DNA of 64,000 nt from Modestobacter sp. VKM Ac-2982 (GTDB taxonomy: Bacteria > Actinomycetota > Actinomycetes > Mycobacteriales > Geodermatophilaceae), in assembly GCF_026967935.1 (NCBI RefSeq), contig NZ_JAPVBL010000001.1, forward strand, positions 434,001 to 498,000, in the 5' to 3' direction. Shown piece after piece: positions 61,545 through 64,000 of this stretch. The notes below the pieces were generated by a model, which saw only the letters and a program-made list of their open reading frames with translations, did not search any database and was not told the origin of the DNA. Position numbers and translations under genes: made by a program. How positions within the stretch are numbered: position 1 is the stretch's first letter; each line of letters begins with the position of its first letter.

Positions 61545-62384
61545 CTAGCGGAGGCGGCGGATCGGGACCACCATCGGGGTGCCGGTCACCGGGTCGGGGA
61601 CCACCCGGGCCTCCAGCTCGAAGACGTCGGCCAGCAGCTGCTCGGTGAGCACCTCCTGCGGGGTGCCCGAGGCGACCAGGACGCCGTCCTTCATCGCGAC
61701 CAGCCGCTCGGCGTACCGGGCGGCCAGGTTCAGGTCGTGCAGGACGACGACGACCGTCCGGCCCTTCTCCGCGTGCAGCCGGCTCACCAGCTCCAGCACG
61801 TCGACCTGGTGGGCGAGGTCGAGGTAGGTCGTCGGCTCGTCGAGCAGCAGCAGGTCGGTGCCCTGGGCCAGCGCCATGGAGATCCAGGCCCGCTGCCGCT
61901 GCCCCCCGGACAGCGCGTCGACCGGGGAGTCGGCGTGGTCGGCCATGTCGGTCCAGCTCAGCGCCTCGGTGACCACGGCCTCGTCGTCGGAGGACCACTG
62001 CCGCAGCCAGCTCTGGTGCGGGTGCCGCCCCCGGGCGACCAGGTCGGCGACGGTGAGCCCCTCGGGCGCCAGCGGCGTCTGCGGCAGCAGGCCCAGCACC
62101 TTGGCGACCTCGCGGGTCGGGGTGCTGGTGATCGCCCGGCCGTCGAGCAGCACGGTGCCCGAGGTGGGGCGCAGCAGCCTCCCCAGCGCCTTCAGCAGCG
62201 TGGACTTGCCGCAGCCGTTGGGGCCGATGATCGCGGTGAACGACCCGTCGAGGAGCTGGAGGTCCAGGTCGTCGACGACCACGTTGTCGCCGTAGGCCAG
62301 CCGGACGCCCTCGGCGGCCAGCCGGACGGCCGGGGGCTGGCCGAGGCCGGCGGGGGAGTCGGTGCGGGAGTCGGTCACGGTCAC
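61545..62384 (-). CDS. fepC: siderophore ABC importer ATPase
   Basis: A 279-residue ABC ATPase of the iron-siderophore/cobalamin class. Walker A GPNGCGKST at 54-62, signature LSGGQRQRAWIS, Walker B DLLLLDEPTTYLDLAHQ (the last part is class-specific). It ends with the short tail of the FepC type. The GTG at 62384 overlaps the permease stop (GTGA). It drives uptake together with the two FecCD permeases upstream. Confidence 0.87.
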   Translation of the reverse strand: MTVTDSRTDSPAGLGQPPAVRLAAEGVRLAYGDNVVVDDLDLQLLDGSFTAIIGPNGCGKSTLLKALGRLLRPTSGTVLLDGRAITSTPTREVAKVLGLLPQTPLAPEGLTVADLVARGRHPHQSWLRQWSSDDEAVVTEALSWTDMADHADSPVDALSGGQRQRAWISMALAQGTDLLLLDEPTTYLDLAHQVDVLELVSRLHAEKGRTVVVVLHDLNLAARYAERLVAMKDGVLVASGTPQEVLTEQLLADVFELEARVVPDPVTGTPMVVPIRRLR

Positions 62385-63475
62385 AGGGTCGATCGCCGCC
62401 TTCCGCGGACGAGGAGCCAGAGCAGGTACGGGGCGCCGACGATCGCGGTGATCACGCCGACGGGGAAGGACTCGGGCAGCACGGTCCGGGCGACCAGGTC
62501 GCTGCTGACCAGCAACAGTGCGCCCAGCAGGGCGGAGGTGATCAGCGGGGGGCGTGAGCCGGCGGTCAGCCGGACGGCGATCTGCGGGACGACGAGGGCG
62601 ACGAACTGGATCGGCCCGGCCGCCGAGACGGCGAAGGCGGCCAGGCAGACCGCGACCACCACGACGACGCCCTGGGCCAGCGGGACGCGCACGCCGAGCG
62701 CCCGCGCCGTCTCGTCCCCGTACTGCAGGACGCCGAGCACCCGGCTGAGCGCGAGGGCTGCCGGGAGGAGCACCAGGAGCGCCACGGCCAGGGGCAGCGC
62801 CTGGTCCCAGCCACGGCCGTTCAGCGACCCGGTGATCCACACGTTGGCGGCGGCGGCGTCCCAGATGGCGCTGCGGGTGAGCAGGTAGTTGACGATCGCG
62901 TGGGCCATCGCGGACAGCGCGATGCCGATGAGCACCAGCCGGTAGCCATCGACCCCCTGCCGCCAGGCGAGCCCGAAGACCAGGAAGGCCACCACCATGC
63001 CGCCGAGCAGGGCCGCGGCGGGGACGCCGATCCCGCCCAGCACGCCGGCGGCGGTGGTGCCGGTGCCGCCCAGCACGATCACGCTCACCGCGCCGATCGC
63101 GGCCCCGCCGGTGACGCCCAGGATGTCGGGGCTGGCGAGCGGGTTGCGGGCGAAGGTCTGGATGAGCGCGCCGGACAGGCCGAGGGCCACGCCGACGAGC
63201 ACGGCCACCGCGATCCGGGGCGCGCGCAGCTCCAGCACGACCAGCCGCTGGGTCTCGTCGCCCAGCCCGACCAGGGTGCCGAGCACGTCGGGCACGCCGA
63301 TCGGGTAGTCGCCGCGACCGAGACTGACCGCGGCGGCCAGCACCAGGACCAGCAGGACCGCGATCGGCACCAGCACGTCGCGCACCCGGTAGGTGGTGGA
63401 GACGCGACCGAGCCGCAACGGCCGGCGGGGCCGGGAGCGGGGGGTGGTGGCCCGGACGGGCGCCGTGGCGCTCAC
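62381..63475 (-). CDS. fepG: FecCD-family siderophore permease
   Basis: A 364-residue permease with about ten helices. The family segment is RAPRIAVAVLVGVALGLSGALIQTFARNPLASPDILGVTGGAAIGA, read here in parts, and ARALGVRVPLAQG. It corresponds to the second FecCD permease. GTGA overlap with the upstream permease at 63472. It forms the pore with the partial permease. Specificity for a siderophore is not known. Confidence 0.86.
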   Translation of the reverse strand: MSATAPVRATTPRSRPRRPLRLGRVSTTYRVRDVLVPIAVLLVLVLAAAVSLGRGDYPIGVPDVLGTLVGLGDETQRLVVLELRAPRIAVAVLVGVALGLSGALIQTFARNPLASPDILGVTGGAAIGAVSVIVLGGTGTTAAGVLGGIGVPAAALLGGMVVAFLVFGLAWRQGVDGYRLVLIGIALSAMAHAIVNYLLTRSAIWDAAAANVWITGSLNGRGWDQALPLAVALLVLLPAALALSRVLGVLQYGDETARALGVRVPLAQGVVVVVAVCLAAFAVSAAGPIQFVALVVPQIAVRLTAGSRPPLITSALLGALLLVSSDLVARTVLPESFPVGVITAIVGAPYLLWLLVRGRRRSTL

Positions 63476-64000
63476 AGCTGTACCAGCCGGCGGCGGCGGA
63501 TCAGCGCGATGAAGAACGGCGCGCCGACGACGGCCAGCACGATGCCGACCTGCAGCTCACCCGGCCGGGCCAGGACCCGGCCCAGCACGTCGGCCAGCAG
63601 CAGGAGAACCACGCCGAGCAGCGTGGAGTACGGGACCAGCCAGCGGTGGTCGGGGCCGGTGATCGCCCGGGCGACGTGCGGCACCACCAGCCCGACGAAG
63701 GCGATCGGGCCGCAGGCGGCGGTGGCGGCCCCGGTGAGCAGGGTGATCGCGCCCAGCCCCACCACGCGGGCCAGCCAGATCCGCTGGCCCAGGCCCCGGG
63801 CGACGTCCTCCCCGAGGCCCAGCAGGTTCAGCGCCGGGGCGTTGACCATGGCGAGCACCAGGCCCACCACGATGAAGGGGGCGACCTGGGTGAGGACCTC
63901 GGCGTCCCGCCCGGCCAGCGCGCCCACCACCCAGAAGCGGTAGGCGTCCAGCGCGGTCGTCTCGCGGATCGTGACCGCCTGCACCAGGGCGTAGAGCAGG
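63472..64000 (-). CDS. fepD: FecCD-family siderophore permease (start beyond window)
   Basis: The C-terminal 175 residues of a second permease; the start lies past the right edge and the frame remains open to it. The visible part has FWVVGALAGRD, VNAPALNLLGLGEDVARGLGQ, TAACGPIAFVGLVVPH and a closing GAPFFIALIRRRRLV. The stop overlaps the GTG of the next gene. It is the first or second gene of the iron-uptake operon whose promoter is outside the window. Confidence 0.82.
   Translation of the reverse strand, partial: LLYALVQAVTIRETTALDAYRFWVVGALAGRDAEVLTQVAPFIVVGLVLAMVNAPALNLLGLGEDVARGLGQRIWLARVVGLGAITLLTGAATAACGPIAFVGLVVPHVARAITGPDHRWLVPYSTLLGVVLLLLADVLGRVLARPGELQVGIVLAVVGAPFFIALIRRRRLVQL

Overview
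The window is one stretch of very GC-rich chromosome. Genes are densely packed, GTG starts are common, and stop/start overlaps of the ATGA or GTGA type are frequent. Gene content (mycofactocin genes, an NDMA-dependent alcohol dehydrogenase, an actinobacterial CO-dehydrogenase-like operon, SigE-type sigma factor, TldD/TldE pair) and style point to an actinomycete, most likely of the Geodermatophilaceae (Geodermatophilus/Blastococcus/Modestobacter). The family is inference. No rRNA, tRNA, CRISPR, transposase or phage gene was seen; this reads as ordinary chromosome with metabolic and transport cassettes.

Layout. 1-8.6 kb: edge of an M20 peptidase, a MOSC protein, an NDMA-dependent alcohol dehydrogenase divergent from a lactate permease, a flavin hydroxylase, a class V aminotransferase and small proteins. 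9.2-19.1 kb: a mycofactocin locus (mftR, mftA, mftB, mftC, mftE, then mftF 4.5 kb further on). It has no mftD, and iron-binding, ribosomal L31, PadR and NCS1 permease genes lie between E and F. 19.2-24.1 kb: two drug-type MFS exporters, a secreted fibronectin-like protein and a GAF-domain regulator. 24.3-29.6 kb: a coxS-coxL-coxM operon of the form II type, followed by a CoxG-like protein with a very long disordered tail and a C-terminal membrane anchor. 29.7-34.1 kb: hydrolase, dehalogenase, DedA, a deaminase and a cupin.

34.3-41.9 kb is the most unusual part. An uncharacterised radical SAM protein converges on a ynjBCD-type ABC transporter. A divergent YnjF-like CDP-alcohol phosphatidyltransferase follows, then a convergent mercuric-reductase-like flavoprotein. 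Both convergent pairs overlap at their stop codons. E. coli also keeps ynjF beside ynjBCD, so this looks like a conserved, unexplained pathway with a radical SAM enzyme added.

41.9-64 kb: flavin monooxygenase, MBL-fold hydrolase, TldD/TldE, small acidic and cysteine-rich proteins, an NlpC/P60 hydrolase, NAD(P)HX dehydratase, a small membrane protein/XRE repressor pair with clear operators, gamma carbonic anhydrase, a sigma factor with a C-terminal membrane helix, a front-end type fatty acid desaturase and a Zn alcohol dehydrogenase. Then come an MscS channel divergent from a betaine transporter, a nuclease-like AbiEi protein between two related palindromic elements, and a siderophore ABC importer cut by the right edge. 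Several strong hairpins mark gene ends, and candidate operators for DtxR/IdeR, PadR, MftR and XRE regulators are visible.
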